Below are positions 62,841-64,000 of a stretch of DNA of 64,000 nucleotides, piece by piece. The position numbers and the translations under genes are program-made. Position 1 is the first letter of the stretch, and each line of letters starts with the position of its first letter. A model generated the notes under the pieces. The model saw nothing but the letters and a program-made list of their open reading frames with translations. It was not told the origin of the DNA and did no database searches. Origin of the DNA: Erwinia pyrifoliae DSM 12163 (GTDB lineage Bacteria; Pseudomonadota; Gammaproteobacteria; Enterobacterales; Enterobacteriaceae); the NCBI RefSeq assembly GCF_000026985.1, contig NC_017390.1, forward strand, positions 2,308,254 to 2,372,253, given 5' to 3'.

Positions 62841-63997
62841 TAAATAGCTGCGTCTAATAGCGCTCCACTTTTGCCAGTCCGTGTTTACCGCCCGGGAACG
62901 GGCTGACCGTTTTCATAAAGTGGCGTACTTTTTTCAACAGTTGCCACATTGACCGGCACTGATGATTGCGTGTAATGGTATCGTGCAGCGCCTGCCACAG
63001 GCGCTCAACATGATTGACCCACGGCGAGTAAACCGGCTGGTAAATCACCCTGAACTTTGGATTCTGTTTCAGCCAGCTCAGCGTTTCACGGCTTTTGTGG
63101 ATGATATAGTTATCGACAATCAGCGTGATCGTTTTTGCCCGGCGGTAACTCGCTTTCAGGTGCTTAAGCAGGCTGATAAACAGCACCGAACTTTTGCTGT
63201 TACCGCCAACGTAACTGACTTTGCCCGTTCCGCTGTGCAGCGCACCCGCCAGGTAATATTTTTCATTTTGACCCGGTGTTACCACGCGTCTTTGCTGCCC
63301 GCGCAGTTGCCAGTCAGCACCGATTTTTGGATTGAGGTGGATATCCACTTCATCTTCATAAAATACCGGATGCTCTGCGCTGCATTTGTCCAACGCCTGG
63401 CGGATCACCGCCATCTTTTCATCTTTGTGCGGGTCACGGATCCGCAGGGTTGGCGCAGCTCTGCGCCACACCAGCCCGGCAGCGGGCAACCAGCGACGGA
63501 CGGTTCCTGCATGCAACCGGCAGCCGGTTATGTCTTTAATTTTTATAGCCAACAATTCCGTACTCCAGCGTGAACGCTGATAACCAAAATCGCCGGGAGA
63601 GTGCTTTATCAGTTCACGTAACAGAGTGCAGATATGCTCAAATGGCCATCGGCGGGAGCGCCCTGCGGGCAACGATTTCAGACCTTCAACACCGGACAAC
63701 GTAAACCAGTTAATCCAGCGCCCGACGGATGAACGGGCGCAACAGAGCGTTCTGGCGACGTGGCTGACACGGTTTCCCCGGTGCAACATCAGTATGGCCG
63801 TCAGCCTGCGGGCATGATTTTTATCGCGCGTTTTATGGATAGCTTTTCGCATCAGGCGTCGTTCTTCACGGGAAATGGGTGCTATGATCGGCATTGCTCA
63901 GTCCGGTTGGTGATTTGTTTTGATTTGGCGATTGATCAGATCGCACAATCCGGGCTGAGTTCCCTCAAAGTGATCTACTATTCCGCGCAGCTATTTA
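62841..63997. mobile_element. IS630: IS630 insertion sequence
   Basis: Terminal inverted repeats CTAAATAGCTGCG are visible at both ends (62840-62852 and complement at 63986-63998). Outermost TA dinucleotides at 62841-62842 and 63996-63997 fit the TA target duplication of IS630/Tc1-type elements. The transposase gene is intact. Confidence 0.88.
62854..63894 (-). CDS. IS630 transposase
   Basis: A 346-residue DDE transposase, full length for IS630. N-terminal helix-turn-helix units bind the ends (a Val-Ala-Arg-Thr-Leu-Cys-Cys-Ala-Arg-Ser-Ser-Val recognition helix). The catalytic acids are Asp in Tyr-Glu-Asp-Glu-Val-Asp, Asp in Ile-Val-Asp-Asn-Tyr, and Glu in Asn-His-Val-Glu-Arg-Leu-Trp. No frameshift or stop is present, so the copy is probably active. 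Confidence 0.95.
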   Translation of the reverse strand: MPIIAPISREERRLMRKAIHKTRDKNHARRLTAILMLHRGNRVSHVARTLCCARSSVGRWINWFTLSGVEGLKSLPAGRSRRWPFEHICTLLRELIKHSPGDFGYQRSRWSTELLAIKIKDITGCRLHAGTVRRWLPAAGLVWRRAAPTLRIRDPHKDEKMAVIRQALDKCSAEHPVFYEDEVDIHLNPKIGADWQLRGQQRRVVTPGQNEKYYLAGALHSGTGKVSYVGGNSKSSVLFISLLKHLKASYRRAKTITLIVDNYIIHKSRETLSWLKQNPKFRVIYQPVYSPWVNHVERLWQALHDTITRNHQCRSMWQLLKKVRHFMKTVSPFPGGKHGLAKVERY

Positions 63998-64000
63998 GGC

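Overview
The window reads as chromosome of an enterobacterium of the genus Erwinia, probably near the E. amylovora/pyrifoliae group. The evidence is the housekeeping gene content, the order icd-rluE-nudJ-mnmA-hflD-purB-phoPQ-roxA, a RcsA regulator that looks Erwinia-like from memory, and a glucosylglycerate-type gene pair. No database search was possible; the assignment rests on recognition of protein families.

Region 1 (1 to about 18,290) is the regulatory half of a lambdoid prophage integrated at the 3' end of icd, the target also used by E. coli e14 and phage 21. A repressor gene (9186-9776, +) sits between two operator clusters. A leftward early operon (Cro-like, CII/YmfL-like, Rha-like, DUF4222, an O-like gene with internal iterons, a PerC-like protein, an adenine methyltransferase, a DUF968 protein, antiterminator Q) runs from 9079 to 3317. 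A rightward early operon (small proteins, YfdP, YfdQ, YfdR, ASCH and DUF551 proteins, a DEDD exonuclease, Xis, Int) runs from about 10,050 to 16,784. Cargo includes an RNase A-fold polymorphic toxin with a CdiI-like immunity gene (2167-3281), a beta-class DNA methyltransferase, a HicB antitoxin, and an AAA/STAND-like ATPase between int and the attachment site, which is where e14 carries the exclusion gene lit. Structural and lysis genes lie beyond the left edge.

Region 2 (18,291-34,629) is core genome: icd, rluE, nudJ, mnmA, hflD, purB, phoP-phoQ, roxA, a divergent XRE-cupin regulator/BenE transporter pair sharing a striking palindromic operator, then cobB, nagK and lolE-lolD-lolC on the minus strand.

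Region 3 (34,630-42,836) is a less conserved interval. It holds a membrane GGDEF diguanylate cyclase, an orphan phage tailspike-like gene with a second Q antiterminator gene behind it (a prophage relic), small uncharacterised ORFs, and cheV with a candidate FliA promoter.

Region 4 (42,837-54,101) is a complete flagellar basal-body/export block: fliE (minus), and fliFGHIJK and fliLMNOPQR (plus), almost all translationally coupled.

Region 5 (54,102-64,000) holds rcsA behind an AT-rich leader with a textbook RcsAB box, a YqaE/Pmp3 peptide, an orphan M15 endolysin, a glucosyl-3-phosphoglycerate phosphatase/synthase pair, mfd, and an intact IS630 copy inserted beside an apparent IS3-family remnant. 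Relative to E. coli, the fli-rcsA-yedP block lies between mfd and lolC, two genes that are near each other in E. coli.
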